DNA from: Brasenia schreberi
Taxonomy: Eukaryota > Streptophyta > Magnoliopsida > Nymphaeales > Cabombaceae
Assembly (NCBI GenBank): GCA_036023115.1
Contig: JAYKKT010000055.1
Coordinates: forward strand, 11,600,501-11,664,500
Reading direction: 5' to 3'
DNA length: 64,000 nt
Shown here piece by piece: positions 1 to 12,071 of the stretch. The notes beneath the pieces were generated by a model that was not told the DNA's origin, did not search any database, and saw nothing but the letters and a program-made list of their open reading frames with translations. The position numbers and the translations under genes were made by a program. The number at the start of each line of letters is the position of its first letter. Position 1 is the stretch's first letter.

Positions 1-830
1 TTGATGTTGAGTAGTTACGTTTTCTCATTAAATTACCTTGCAATCTTTCCAACACGATCTATCTTTTTTTCATAAACAAAATAATCATTTTGTGTTTGTA
101 ACAAGTCACTCATATAAGTAATTAAATGTTCATCTCATTTTTTAAATTGTACTGACTATAAAGAAATCAAAAGCCATAGCAAAATTTAAAATCTCCCTAC
201 CCTCCTCATTTATATCCCCAAAACCATACTTTACATGAATACCTTATCCTAATGCCTCTTTACCGACATGTCAAGCCTCCTCCCAAACAAATTATCTCCC
301 TTTGTGAAATTTTTTGAATTACCTTTATCTAACTCCCCCCCAAAAATTCTTGATACTATCTTTTAATCCTACTTTGAGTACATAAGCACAAACTATATTC
401 AAAGCCTCTACTCCTAATACTAATTTCACCATAATAATTTGGTTACTATATCGTTGTATGTCTACTACACTATCCTTTAAATCTTTCTTTATAATAATAC
501 CAACTCCATTTCGAGCTTCTTCCTTTCGTGAATACCATAATTTAAAATCTTTATTCTCAATCTTATTTGCTTTTTCTCCAACCCACTTTGTCTCTTGTAA
601 ACATAGAATGTGAATCTTTTTTCGAATCATAGTATCGACCACCTTCATTAACTTGCCGGTCAATGTTCAGATATTTCAAATATCAATACAAATCTTATTA
701 TCAATAACTAGCTTCCTTACCTCTTGCATCAGTTTATACTGAAAATACGAAGACTCCCGTTGTAACTTGTTCACTACATTTGGACAACAATATACCAATA
801 TGAATCTTATTATCTAGGACTAGATTCCAT
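1..830 (-). mobile_element. RTE-clade LINE fragment, endonuclease half
   Basis: Minus-strand remnant of the same LINE family that recurs throughout the window. The readable part (about 663 down to 325) encodes the start of the APE-type endonuclease domain, with the family's IHILCLQETKWVGEK block and the GVGIIIKKDL block, then breaks near the FWEELD region. Bases 1-320 still match, in decayed form, the family segment containing the LICLGGDLNGHV and TQIDYF regions. The element runs off the left edge, so its reverse transcriptase half is not visible. The family's leader region (LVLDNKI-type) lies at about 700-830 and is partly repeated. Many stops and frameshifts make it non-functional. Confidence 0.85.
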
Positions 831-1616
831 ATCACTGTTGGTCAGAATTTATAATAAAATTAATTGGAGAAATTCAGAAGTTGATGGTAAGAAACAAATA
901 AGTGAAAAAGGTAAAAGGAACAATGAAAGTAAAGTAACAAATTATAAAGTCTCCGGGATGCATAGATGCACTTGCACACTTGCTTATGTTGAAGGAACAA
1001 AACATGAACAATGTCAATGCACCTTAAGAATGGATACGTTTAACAAAAATAATAAATTAATGCAGCAAGAGTTAAAATATCTCTCTCTAGCAAGCAAAAC
1101 TTCTTGTAGTATAGTAAAGTGAAAAATAAGAACTTGAAGTGGCTTCAATTAAAACGAAAATGTACCAATGCAGCACTTGATATGAAACTAATCGAGAAAG
1201 CATAATGAAGCCAAGGCATAATGAAACTAATTCAGGTGAGAGAGCTAGAGAAAGGAAGAGAACACTGCAGGCAAGAAGAAATAAGAAAGAAAGAAGGGAA
1301 GTGAAAGAGGAATGAGAAAAAGAACGAGATTGGGAGAGAGACTCACATTTTCTCATCTAGGAGAAGGAGGCTCAAGCCCAACACACACATGCACACCTCC
1401 TTGGGTGTCAAACTGCCCACCTAAAGCAAGGGTGTTGAAGCACCCTAATAGTTGAGCTACCGATTTTGATCCTTTTTCATGAGACAAAGAACAGGGGACT
1501 GAAAAAATAAGAAAAGAAGAAAGGACGGAAAACATAAAATCGAGAGAGAGAGAGAAGGGGGGGGAGAGAAGAAAGAAAACAAACAAAAAAGAAAAATGAA
1601 AGACTCACGTTCAGAA
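831..1616. other. Spacer, purine-rich low complexity
   Basis: No gene recognised. Bases 1240-1600 are strongly purine-rich (GAGA/GGAGAGAA runs), and the open frames on the opposite strand are Ser/Leu/Phe-rich products of that composition, not proteins I recognise. Confidence 0.5.
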
Positions 1617-2415
1617 CTAGGGGTGTGCATTGGTGAAATAACCAAAAACTGAATATCCTTTAAAGTTGAAAACCAAATTCGAACCGAAATGCACAGGAAA
1701 CCATATCAAACCAAATTATTTTGGTTTGGTTCTGTTATTTGGTTTATCATATAACAAAATTCTATATATGTATGCATATATATATAGGTATTTGTATGAT
1801 GTATATGTGCATGTATATATGTATACATATATTTAGTTATTCGGAAATGCATTTAGTTATTAATTACATAACCTGATGTTTTAAATATCACATAATGTGC
1901 TATATAACGGAGATACGAATTCTGCTCCCTCAAAATCATCAAAACCCAGCTGAATCATCAACCCATCCCAACATCCAACCAAAATCCCCAATACAAACAT
2001 ATAGAATTAATTCTACAGACAGAATTGAAGGGTGGATTTATGACTCCTAGAGGTGGCAAAGTGAGTGGTCAACAAATCAACAGCATCCGTGAATCGATTT
2101 CCCTTCACACCCATGATTCCTGGAATCCCAATTAGAAAACCAAGATGAATTATTATACGCCAAAGATCCAACAAATAACAATTACAATCTTCAAGAAGAT
2201 GGGGATAGTCTTCCTCTGTGTGAGAGAGAGGGGGGCATGTGTTCATGGTTGGCTGGATAATTTATTAGCCAACAATATATTGGTGGTTCAGTCATGATCC
2301 TTTGAGAACTCAACCCGAACCGATAACCGAATTATTTTTAAAAGTTGAACCAAATTTGAACTGAAAATTACGGTTTGGTTCGGTAATTGGGTTAAAATTG
2401 AATTATGCTAACCCC
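1617..2415. repeat. Putative hAT-type MITE with CGGTTTGGTT motifs
   Basis: The left end reads AGGGGTGTGCAT and the right end ATGCTAACCCCT, an imperfect terminal inverted repeat. Just inside both ends are runs of the complementary motifs GGTTTGGTT and AACCAAA/AACCGA (1670-1745 and 2310-2395). This combination is common in a widespread group of plant non-autonomous hAT elements. The middle (about 1750-2280) is unrelated AT-rich sequence and may be a secondary insertion. I could not find a clean 8-bp target duplication. Confidence 0.5.
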
Positions 2416-3334
2416 TATCTGGAACCGTCACCCAAGGTGATGGTTGTCGATGATGGTGGGTGGGTGTGGTTTTCTGGATGAGAGAGAGAGAGAGAGAGTT
2501 CAACATTACTCTAAAAATTAGGGTAAGTTTTAAGCTTGTTACTTAAGATAGCTGGAATCTAGGTTGACCCACATCAATATGGGTTTGTATGTTCATAATG
2601 ATTTATAGCAGAGCAGACCGCTATATCGGTCTTAGAGCTGCAATTTGCATTTTTAGGGCCCACTATTAAATACCAACTATTATAGTGCCCTAAAGGGTGC
2701 AAATATGCTATAGCGGATGCTGTAGCACTATAACTACATAGCCTAAACTCATCTTAGCGATCTTAAGAGTTAAGGCCTATATTGTCCATAGTGGTTAGTG
2801 AGATGTCAGTGTTTTCCTAATATAATAGTAGGGGGATATAGCATGGCTATAAGGGATTTAGTGGTACACTCATTTAATATTTAAAACTAATATATATATA
2901 TATATATGAATCAATTTAAACAAACAAATAATAATTAAATCTACACAAAGAAATTCTATACAAACAAACAATAAATACCATGTGTTATATGCATATTGAC
3001 TTGTTAAATTGAAAAACAAAGAGATAAATATAAGCAACTTATTCTAACTAGGCGAATTAAAAGAAAATAGTATGTTATACTTATAAGCTCATGTATCGTC
3101 GAATCTAATTTGAACAACATAATATACTTACGTGACAAGAAATAGGAGAGTGTTAGGATGAAGAAAATGCTACAGAAAAATGACAAATCTTCAAGGTTTA
3201 CCAAAAAATATAAAACCACTAAAAGATCATACTATAACAAGTCCAAACATCCACAAAGAATATGTAGCATTTTAAAGCAACATCAAATCTAAGTCCAAAA
3301 TATAACATCCGCCAAAAAAATCAGATGATATAGA
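2416..3334. other. AT-rich spacer with TATAGCGG motifs and a (GA)n tract
   Basis: A (GA)n microsatellite lies at about 2481-2499 and a (TA)n run at about 2890-2907. Bases 2605-2760 contain repeated CCGCTATA/TATAGCGG motifs, also seen at 20440-20510 beside a hAT transposase. They may be subterminal repeats of a hAT element. No gene seen. Confidence 0.4.
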
Positions 3335-3460
3335 CTAAATAGTCTTAAATGAAGATTTAGAAGACAAATTACGCTCATTCTCATACCCTGGTTCTTCTAG
3401 TTCCTCTTGTTCTTCATTTGTTCTTTTAAAACCAAATTCTTCTTTCTCTTCTTTTATAGG

Positions 3461-4000
3461 CATCATATCCTTTTCTTTGTTGTGTCTCTTTTTCCTCTTT
3501 CGTGTTCTTCTAGTTCCTCTTTCATATCTTTTGAATAACATAATACACCTTTCCCTCTTGTCAACCCTCCAAACACTAATCCACCATCCTGCTATGTAAG
3601 TGATTTATTACTACCAACAAACTCATTATTAGATAGATATTCATTGTGATCTTCTACTTGTACCTATATGATGGGGTTGAAATTCTTTTCATTAGCTAAT
3701 TAAAAGGTACTTCACTTTCTTTGGCATGGGCATCATATCCTTTTCTTTGTTGTGTCTCTTTTTCCTCTTTCGTGTTCTTCTAGTTCCTCTTTCATATCTT
3801 TTGAATAACATAATACACCTTTCCCTCTTGTCAACCCTCCAAACACTAATCCACCATCCTGCTATGTAAGTGATTTATTACTACCAACAAACTCATTATT
3901 AGATAGATATTCATTGTGATCTTCTACTTGTACCTATATGATGGGGTTGAAATTCTTTTCATTAGCTAATTAAAAGGTACTTCACTTTCTTTGGCATGGG
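3461..4000. repeat. Perfect 270-bp tandem duplication
   Basis: 3461-3730 and 3731-4000 appear identical by eye along their full length (each begins CATCATATCC and ends TTGGCATGGG). The unit lies inside the hATC/acidic-tail part of hAT copy A. The lack of differences, in an otherwise decayed element, indicates a recent duplication or an assembly artefact. Confidence 0.9.
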
Positions 4001-4830
4001 ATAACACTACAAGTGAGACTCAAAACCCGTATGCCAAAATTTTGTAACTCATAGTATCTATGGCCAAAGCTCATCCATCATTTAGCTATAAATAGCACAT
4101 ACATAAGCAATAAATTGATCAAATTCAAAAAAAATGTATTACTAATAAAATAAAGCAAAATTACTTGAATTTATTACCCAGTGCATATGTTTTCCTCGAA
4201 CTTATAGTTGACTCTAATCCAAAGCCATTACATGATTACAAGCACTTTAATAATCATAATTTGCTAAGTAATTGGATATTGTTGTTCCATACTTCGAACA
4301 AACATGTTAATCACTTAAAACAATCGACCTCTAGTTTCTAGCACTAAATTCTCTCTTTATACTCATAATATAACTCAATGTTGAGATACAATGAAATAGA
4401 ATTAGAACGTAATTGATTTATACATTTACCTATCATGTCTCTTGTCTATGATCTCTCCAATACAATCATACTCCTCTTATTTCTTCTTTTAAGTTAACCT
4501 ATAAAATAATATAATATAATAATTATTATCATGATTCACAACTAATTAAACTAAGTGAAATACTGATAGGTTAAATTGAAGAAAAAGTAGAGTAACAAAA
4601 TAGCTTAAAGCTTAAAAAGTTTATATGCCTTTATTTGCTCCTTGGTAGTATCCATCTTTTGACAATATAGTTCATAGCTGATTTTTAACACCAAAGGCTA
4701 TCAAATGTCAAAAACTTAGTAGCAAGTAAAATAAGTTACGCCTCTCTCCAATAAAATATTTCATTATATAAAATACTAATCTATGTGTTTATACAAAAAT
4801 GTCAATTACTTGCCTTAATTTCTTTGTTTT

Positions 4831-4845
4831 CCCAGTATCCTCGAG
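4831..4845. repeat. Target-site duplication of the full-length LINE, left copy
   Basis: CCCAGTATCCTCGAG here is repeated exactly at 8107-8121, directly after the (TTG)n tail. The two copies flank the LINE at 4846-8106. Confidence 0.9.
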
Positions 4846-7800
4846 AACTCCGCCCATGTAAGGGATCACCCTTGCATTGCCGGTCCCAAGCCCAGATAAA
4901 GGAGGGCTGTGTTAGGCTTCCGACAGCCAGCGTAAAACTTCGTCGGATTTTTATAACATGGATTACAAAAATTATGAGCATTGCTTTGGGGCGTCCCCGC
5001 CTAGCGACGTGCTGCAGAGCCCGAATGCAGTAAGAAGTAAGCAAAGGCCACTACATTTTCGCCCGAATGTAATGAATCAATTGCAAAGAGGGTTCCTACA
5101 TCATGGACGAGTGTGGGTAAAGAAGTTAGTCCCGCTACATTGTCGCCCGAATGTAGTGAAAAATTTTCAGAGAGGGTCTCCGCATTTTGATTATGGACGG
5201 ATGCGGGGGCTAAGGAAGCTAGTCCTAGATAATAAGATTCGTATTGGTTCTTGGAATATCGGAACATTATCGGGTAAGCTAATGGAGGTGGTAGATACTA
5301 TGATTCGGAGAAAGATTCATATTTTATATTTACAAGAGACAAAATGAGTTGAAGAAAAAGCAAAGGAGATAGAGGATACAGGCTTTAAATTATGGTACTT
5401 AGGTAAAGAAAAAGCTCGATACGGAGTTGGTATTATTATAAATAAAGATTTAAAGGAGAGTGTAGTAGACATATAACGATATGGTGACCGAATCATGACG
5501 TTGAAATTAGTGTTAGGAGCAGAGGTTTTGAATATAGTTTGTGCTTACGCACCCCAAGTAGGACTAGAAGATAGTATAAAGACAGTTTTTTGGGAAGAGT
5601 TAGATAAGGTGCTTCAAAAGATTCCACAAAGGGAGATGATTTGTTTAAGAGGAGATTTAAATGGACATGTCGCTAAAGAGGCATTAGGATATCAAGGGAT
5701 TCATGGAAACTTTGGTTTGGGGATATAAGTGAGGAAGGTAGGGAGATTTTAAATTTTGATATGGCATTTGATCCCTTTATAGTCAATACAATCTTCAAAA
5801 AACGAGATGAACATTTAATTACTTATAAGAGTGGCTTATCACAAACACAAATTGATTACTTTAATTGTAGAAAAAAAGATAGAGCGTGTTGTAAAGATTG
5901 TAAGGTAATTCCAAGAGAAAGCTTAACCACCCAACGTCGACTTTTAGTTATGGATTTACAAATAAAAAAATGGACAAAGAAGAAAAGAGTGCATCGAGCT
6001 ATTCAGACTAAATGGTGAAACCTCAAAAGCGAGAAAGAAGATAGATTTAAACAGAAAGTCCTTTAAGGAGATGTTTGGAATTATGTTGGCACACCCTGTG
6101 ATATGTGGAAGAATACGGCTATACATATTAAGAAAGTGAAGAAAGAGGTGTTAGAAGTATCTAAGGGAGGTGTACGGCACAAAAAGAAGCTTGGTGGTGG
6201 AGTGAAGTAGTACAAAATAAAATCAAGGCAAAGAGGACATGTTACAAATTACATTATGCTAAGAAAATTAGTGAAACTTTAAAAGCTTATAAGAAAGCAA
6301 AGAAGGAAGCGAAAAAGACCGTTAGTGAAGTAAAGTTAAGATTTAGGAGGACTTATATAAAAAACTCAACTCAAAAGAGGGTGAAAGAGATATTTTTAGG
6401 ATAGCTAGGGCTAGAGATAAGAAAACTAAAGATCTTAATTATGTTAGACACATAAAAGACGAGGATGAAAAAATTCTACTGAAATAGATGGAAAAACTAT
6501 TTTTATAATCTTTTTAATGAAAATAAAAATGTTAGTATTAGTTTAGGAGATTTAGCGAAGTCATAAAAGTATATAAACCACAATTTCTACCGACGTATTC
6601 AAAAGAATGAAGTCAAAGAGGCTCTTAAACATATGATGGGTGGTAAATCGGTAGGACCAGATAATATTCCTATAGAAGTTTGGAAAATACTAGGAGAAAT
6701 AGGAATCACTTGGCTCACAAGACTATTTAATGAAATATGGAAAAACCAAAAGGTGCCCGAGGAATGGAGAGCAAGTACACTTATACCCATATATAAGAAC
6801 AAGGGAGACATTCAAAATTGTGTGAATTATCGAGGTATCAAGTTAATGAGTCATACTATGAAATTATGGGAAAGAATTATCGAATGTAGGTTAAGACAAG
6901 TATCAAGTACAACAGAGAACCAATTTGAATTCATGGCAGGCAGATCTACTATTGAAGCGATTCACCTTTTGAGACGTCTTATGGAATATTTTAGAGCAAA
7001 AAAGAAAGCCCTTCACATGATATTTATTGATCTAGAAAAAACTTATGATATGGTACCGAGGGAGGTTCTTTGGAGAACTTTGGAAAAAAGAGGTATCCCA
7101 TTGACATATATTAACCTTATAAGAGACATGTATGATGGTGCAAAAACATGTGTGAGGACTCATGAAGGAACGACAGACTTCTTTGAAGTTAATATTGGGT
7201 TACATCAAGGATCAACTTTAAGTCCATAATTATTTATAATGGTGATGGATGAGTTAACAAAACATATTCAAGACCAAGTACCTTGGTGTATGTTATTTGC
7301 AGATGACATTGTACTAGTGGAGGAGTCTAAGGAAAAAGTTAATAGAAAATTGGGACTATGGAGAGAAACATTAGAAAGCAAAGGCCTCCGACTTAGTAGA
7401 ACAAAGACAGAATATATGGAATGTAAGTTTGATCATTTGGTTACTTTCAGAGGACATAGAAATTAAAATTGGCACACATTGCATCCCCCAAAAGGAAAGT
7501 TTTAAATACCTAGGGTCAATTTTTCAGAGTGATGGAAGAATTGATGGAGATGTTACACATAGAATTAATGGTGGTTGGTTAAAATGGAGAGGAGCATCTG
7601 GTATTCTTTGTGATAAGAAGATACCATTAAAATTAAAAGGTAAATATTATAGAGCAGTAATTAGGCCTGCCATGTTTTATGGTTCTGAGTGTTGGGCAGT
7701 TAATCATCAACATTTACAAAAGATGTTTGTGACAGAAATGAAGATGTTGAGATGGATGAGTGGTCATACAAGAAAAGACTGTATACATAATGAGGTTATT

Positions 7801-8106
7801 AGAAACAAATTAGGAGTGGCACCAATAGAGGATAAAATGTGAGAACATCGTTTAAGATGGTTTGGACATATAGAAAGAAGATCAAAAGAAGAACCTGTAA
7901 GAAGGTTAGAAAAACTAAATTTAGAAAGTATTAAAAGAGGTAGAGGACGACCACAAAAGTGTTGGAAAGAAACAATAAAGAATGATCTAGCTTATTGGGA
8001 GTTAACTGCTAACATGGCACACGATAGGGATCCGTGGAAACAAAGAATCCATATAGCCGACCCCGTCTAGAATGGGAAAAGGCTTAGTTGTTGTTGTTGT
8101 TGTTGT
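4846..8106 (+). mobile_element. Full-length RTE-clade LINE (3.26 kb)
   Basis: A complete element flanked by a 15-bp target duplication and ending in a (TTG)n tail. A 5' leader of about 110 bp precedes an ORF starting at 4958. Domains in order: a proline/arginine-rich N-terminal part with an internal duplication, an APE-type endonuclease (5240-6000; GSWNIGTLSGK, LQETK, GDLNGHV, TQIDYF), a reverse transcriptase (6633-7470; FIDLEKTYD, then [10 protein letters not shown]), a thumb/C-terminal region (7430-7842; [13 protein letters not shown]) and a short 3' UTR. The family's length and single-ORF plan match RTE elements. Stops at 5347, 5476, 5726, 6018, 7229 and 7466 plus frameshifts mean that it encodes no full protein. 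It is inserted in hAT copy A. Confidence 0.92.
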
Positions 8107-8121
8107 CCCAGTATCCTCGAG
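8107..8121. repeat. Target-site duplication of the full-length LINE, right copy
   Basis: Exact repeat of 4831-4845; see that entry. The hAT copy A reading resumes immediately to the right. Confidence 0.9.
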
Positions 8122-9225
8122 CATCAAATCTATACACTGCACAACACAGTGTCCAAAACAAGTGATTAAATTCACCTATCAAGTAACATAATTTGTAACA
8201 TTATCTATAACCACTTGGACATCTTCCACTCCAACATCTAAAATCAATTACTTTTAAAAATATATTATAATCTAATTGCATCCTTTATTTCATAAGATAC
8301 ATTAATGGACCCCATAAATATTGTCCCTTGAGAACAATACCACCAAAAAATTATCAATTGTACCTTGAGAACAATGTCACCAAAAAAATTATCATTGTCC
8401 CGAAAACAATGCCATCAAAAAAACTATCAATGTTCTTTGTTGTTTATCAGTTCATTCATCTAACATAATTGAACATCCATATATAGCTCAATACTTTCTA
8501 AATCCATTTATGAACTCTTTTACTCTTCCCTTCTCAAATAATACCTCTCTCACTTCATGATAAGATGGAACTTTCATTTTATGATCAATCATTAAACTAC
8601 CCTACGTAATCATAGCTTGAAAGCTAAGCGATCTTATAACATTGATGGAGATGTCATTTTGATACATCCATCTACTAATGGATATGCATACTTGTTTCTC
8701 TTTCTTTCTTAAAGTAGAATGTCATAGTGAGTCAAAGGAAGGATGAACAAATAAATCCATATGCCCAACGAGGTGGTCATAAACCAAAAGATGAAGACGA
8801 TCAAGTAGGTTGGGGCAAAGTTAACTTCAAGGCTTGAAGCTTCTCCTTCATGCATTTCCATTTAATAGTCTTTTATCCCTTTTCTTTGTTATATCTCCCA
8901 TAGTTGGAAACTACTTTTTAAGTTTCTTTTGTTGCATTCTTGTAAACAATCACATTTCTTACATTTTATATTAAATGCTCATTATATCTAGGTATATTAT
9001 TTGTAGATACAACTACAAGACTTCAAAGTATAAAAGAGATAGATGTGGTATCTATTCTAAACTTCATTAAACCTCAACTCTACCCTGAATTCTTAGAAGC
9101 TAAATGTCTATACTAATATGCTGGAATAAAGAATCGAACACCACGTGCCAGCACCACTATCACTACCACTACTGCTTGGACAACTTGAAGTTGAACTACT
9201 TGTTTGCATAGAATATATATATGGG

Positions 9226-9599
9226 TTTTATATTACTTTCATTCTGATTCAGCTTTATATAAGCTTCCTTTAGTGTCATCTTAGAATGTTTAAATCAACT
9301 TATCGTTATATAATATCATAGTGCCATAAAATCATGTCAAAATGTGTTTCTCAGCAAAGGTGGCAATTTCATGCTTGTGAAGCAAAGTCGAAGATTATAA
9401 ACTTCTTTGTCCAACTCTTAGTGGGGCCTTGAATTAATTTATGGGTTCTTCGGGTGCATTGGCATTATTTTAATTTTTTATCCTTTTAAGGTGAACAGGT
9501 GCATCCTTGAGATGCATTATATTGTTAACTTTTATTTCTTAGTTTACATTTCTTACAGTTGATTCTTAATTTCTCCCAATTGATTCTATTATGCTTTAT
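9226..9599. other. Spacer between head-to-head hAT N-termini
   Basis: AT-rich DNA between the minus-strand N-terminus of hAT copy A and the plus-strand N-terminal scrap of copy B. It may contain the 5' untranslated regions or introns of one or both. No gene or clear repeat seen. Confidence 0.4.
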
Positions 9600-9862
9600 G
9601 ATCACAATCAGATACAGAATCCTCATCAGCAACAGCTAGTTCAACCACAAGTTGTCCAAGAAATATAAGCAACAACACTACCATAAGATATGGTGCTCAA
9701 TTATTTTTAATGATACGGGATGGAATTGGGGTTTAACAAAGTCTAAAATAGATAACATGTTCGTCTTCTATACACTCTACAATCACATATCTATATGTGT
9801 TATAAATGGATAGAAGGAGCATTTTAATAGAAAAAGTTAGAAATATGGCAGCTTTAAAGAAT
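9600..9862 (+). pseudogene. hAT transposase N-terminal scrap (copy B)
   Basis: Plus-strand text parallel to the start of copy C. It has a Ser/Gln-rich leader, the YGMELGFNK-like segment that corresponds to copy C's DGIGV region, and a degenerate BED finger followed by KVRNMAALKNTTK, matching copy C's ENVAACKNATEE. The finger cysteines have become tyrosines (FYTLYNH for FCTLCSH). The copy stops where a minus-strand LINE is inserted, and no continuation is seen beyond that LINE. Confidence 0.65.
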
Positions 9863-10858
9863 ACAACTAAACCTTTTGCCATACTAGATAGAGTGAGCTA
9901 TATGGATTCTTCATTCTCTTAGAGCCTGATCATGTGCTATGTTAGCACTTAACTCAATATAAGCTAAACCATTCTTAATTGTTTCCTTCCAACAACTTTG
10001 TGGTCTTCATCTTCCTCTTTTAACATTTTCATACATTCTTACCGAAGTTTCATTTAGTCATCCTTCCACGTGTTCAACCCATCTTCAACGATTTTTTCTC
10101 ATTTTATCATCTATTGGTGTCGCTCCCCATTTGTTTTTAATAACCTCATTATATATAAGGTCTTTTTTTGTATGGTCACTCATCAATCTCAGCATCTTCA
10201 TTTTAGCATATACATCTTTTGTACATATTGATAATTCACTACCCAACACTAAGAACCATAAAATATACCAAGTCTAATTGTTGCTATATAATATTTACCT
10301 TTCAACTTTAATAGTAACTTCTTGTCATATAAAATACATACATGATGCACCTCTCCATTTTAATTAACCTGTATTAATTGTATGCATAACATCTCCATCA
10401 ATTTTTTAATCACTCCAAGAAACTTTCCTAACGAGGGATGCAATGTGTGTCAAACTTATTTTTTGTGTCGGTTGAAGTAACCAAATGATCAAACTTGGAT
10501 TAAATATATTTTGTCTTTGTTCTACTAAGTCAAAAGTTTTTACTTTATAATGTTTCTCTCCATAGTTCCAATTTCCTATTAACTTTCTCCTTAGACTCAT
10601 CTACTAATATAATGCCATCCACGAATAACATGTGCAAAGGAATTTGATCTTGAATATGTTTTGTTAACTAATTAATGACCAATAAAAATAAATATGAGCT
10701 TAAAAGTTTATTCATGATATGATTTAATATTAACTTCAAAGAATATGATATTCTTCATAGGTCCTCACACATGTTTATATATTATTGTACATGTCTATTA
10801 TAAGATTGATGTACGCTTATGAAATATCTCTTTTTCCCAAGATTTCTCAAAGAATAAT
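9863..10858 (-). mobile_element. 5'-truncated RTE LINE fragment
   Basis: The minus strand shows the LINE 3' end (complement of GGCAAAAGGTTTAGTTGT) at the left border, then the C-terminal and thumb regions and the reverse transcriptase back to the [11 protein letters not shown] block near 10840. The 5' half is absent, as expected from aborted target-primed reverse transcription. It interrupts hAT copy B just after its BED finger. Stops and frameshifts are frequent. Confidence 0.85.
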
Positions 10859-11835
10859 TTTATAAATATTGCCATAATCAGATGCGTCTCTCGCCTCGTC
10901 TCTCGCATCTCCATCTTCATCCTGTCGTTCGAGCCACTCCCGCCTCTCGCCGCCACCATCTCCAACCGCTCCCGCCTCTCTCCGCCACCATCTCTAGGTA
11001 TGTCTCCTCAAGCCGTGAATGGGACGATACGATATCGTTCACTATCCTAAGCTCGTTGACATATTTGCTGCTAGGCTGCAAAAAGCATGACTCTAGGATT
11101 GTTTGTCAAGAGGATATAACGCCATGCAATGCTTCGATATTTGTTAAGTCTTCATTGTTTTTTCAGCCAGGAGTTGGTCTCAGGGTTTCGATGGGTTAAT
11201 TGCTTACATCAGAAGCTGTCTCCTGTGACTCATCAAAGGAATGCAAGCAGCTTCTTTACCACCATCTTCATTTTTGCAATGATGTTTCACAACATTCGAG
11301 CTTTCATGGCTTAATCTTATTCGTAGTCCGTAATTAATCTCCATTATGTCGGTTCTTTGTCAATTCTCCTTTTACTATGGGAAGATTCTCCATTTAAAGG
11401 TTCGTCTGAGTAGCTCACAATGCTTAGTAATGGAGGTTCTTGCTTCGCTCGGTTGTTTTTGTTTCAGTGTATGGAGTCTCAGCGTGTCATGTGAAAATAA
11501 CACTGTGTATGGACTATGGAGTCGTCTGATTAGCTCACAATCCTAAACCCATGATCATTGTAGCGTTGATATTTTGAAAATACTTGAGGGGCAATCGTAT
11601 CGAGTGGACTGGTTATGCTGCTACTAAAATTCTATGGACCTTGATGTTCTACTTTAGGACTTACATTTATTATGTTAGAATGGACTGATTTATGTAGTGC
11701 ACATTTTTATTCCATCAATTTGTAGTTTAGGATTGTCTACTGATACCAATGAATGTTAATTATTTAATATTTTATTTCTTTTATAAGGTTGAAAAACTCA
11801 AGCTGAGTCGTTATTCTTATTTTTTTGTAGTGAGT
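10859..11835 (+). other. Region upstream of hAT copy C, with a GC/CpG-rich exon-like stretch
   Basis: Bases 10882-10995 are much richer in GC and CpG than the surroundings and end in TCTCTAG|GTATGT, a good splice donor. The open frame is Arg/Ser/Pro/His-rich, like a plant 5' UTR or transit-type exon. A CATTGTTTTTTCAG acceptor occurs near 11165 and a TTTTTTTGTAG acceptor at about 11830, directly before the hAT start. This could be the element's own leader with introns, or a captured host promoter/first exon. I recognise no protein. Confidence 0.35.
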
Positions 11836-12066
11836 ATGGAATCATCAACAAGTGCAGCTGCTTGTTCTCAAAGTGGAAGTGGCAGTGTTAGTTGTGGCGC
11901 AGGCACTAGTAGAACAACTGGTATTAGGTTTTCTAATCCAGCATAAACTATAGACCCCCAGGTTCGAAGGGTCTAGGATGGAATTGGGGTTTGACAAAAT
12001 GTAAGACGGATAATATGTCAGTATTTTGTACATTATGTAGTCATATTTCTACCAGTTGATTAACAA

Positions 12067-12071
12067 GGTAC
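12067..12071. repeat. Target-site duplication of copia element, left
   Basis: GGTAC, repeated at 16410-16414. Five bases is the usual length for Ty1-copia integration. Confidence 0.85.

Larger units (their letters stand above)
3335..9225 (-). pseudogene. Decayed hAT transposase (copy A), split by a LINE
   Basis: Read on the minus strand, this follows the architecture of plant hAT transposases (BED finger, DUF659, RNase H-like core, hATC). A Ser-rich N-terminus like that of copy C lies near 9140-9215. The segment corresponding to copy C's KASLYHEVRKTLLEKE is near 8560-8600, and the DNATNYV...FWTPCAAHCIDL block is at about 8122-8220. The latter is cut by a LINE between Leu-Met and the following Glu. 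The reading continues left of the LINE with the NVEIKG block (about 4380), the C-terminal hATC region (about 4000-4200) and an acidic tail (3335-3541, KDMMPIKEEKEEFGFK). Introns are still recognisable. Stops and frameshifts are numerous. The C-terminal exon includes the 270-bp duplication listed separately. Confidence 0.75.

Noticed and set aside
1087..1645. Overlapping Ser/Phe/Leu-rich minus-strand frames
   Set aside because: Translation of a purine-rich tract; no domain or splice context.
5001..5267. An 88-codon antisense frame conserved in LINE copies (also at 59533-59799 and, in part, 44433-44753)
   Set aside because: It lies opposite the LINE coding region and mirrors its conservation; no independent start context or family match, so treated as a shadow.
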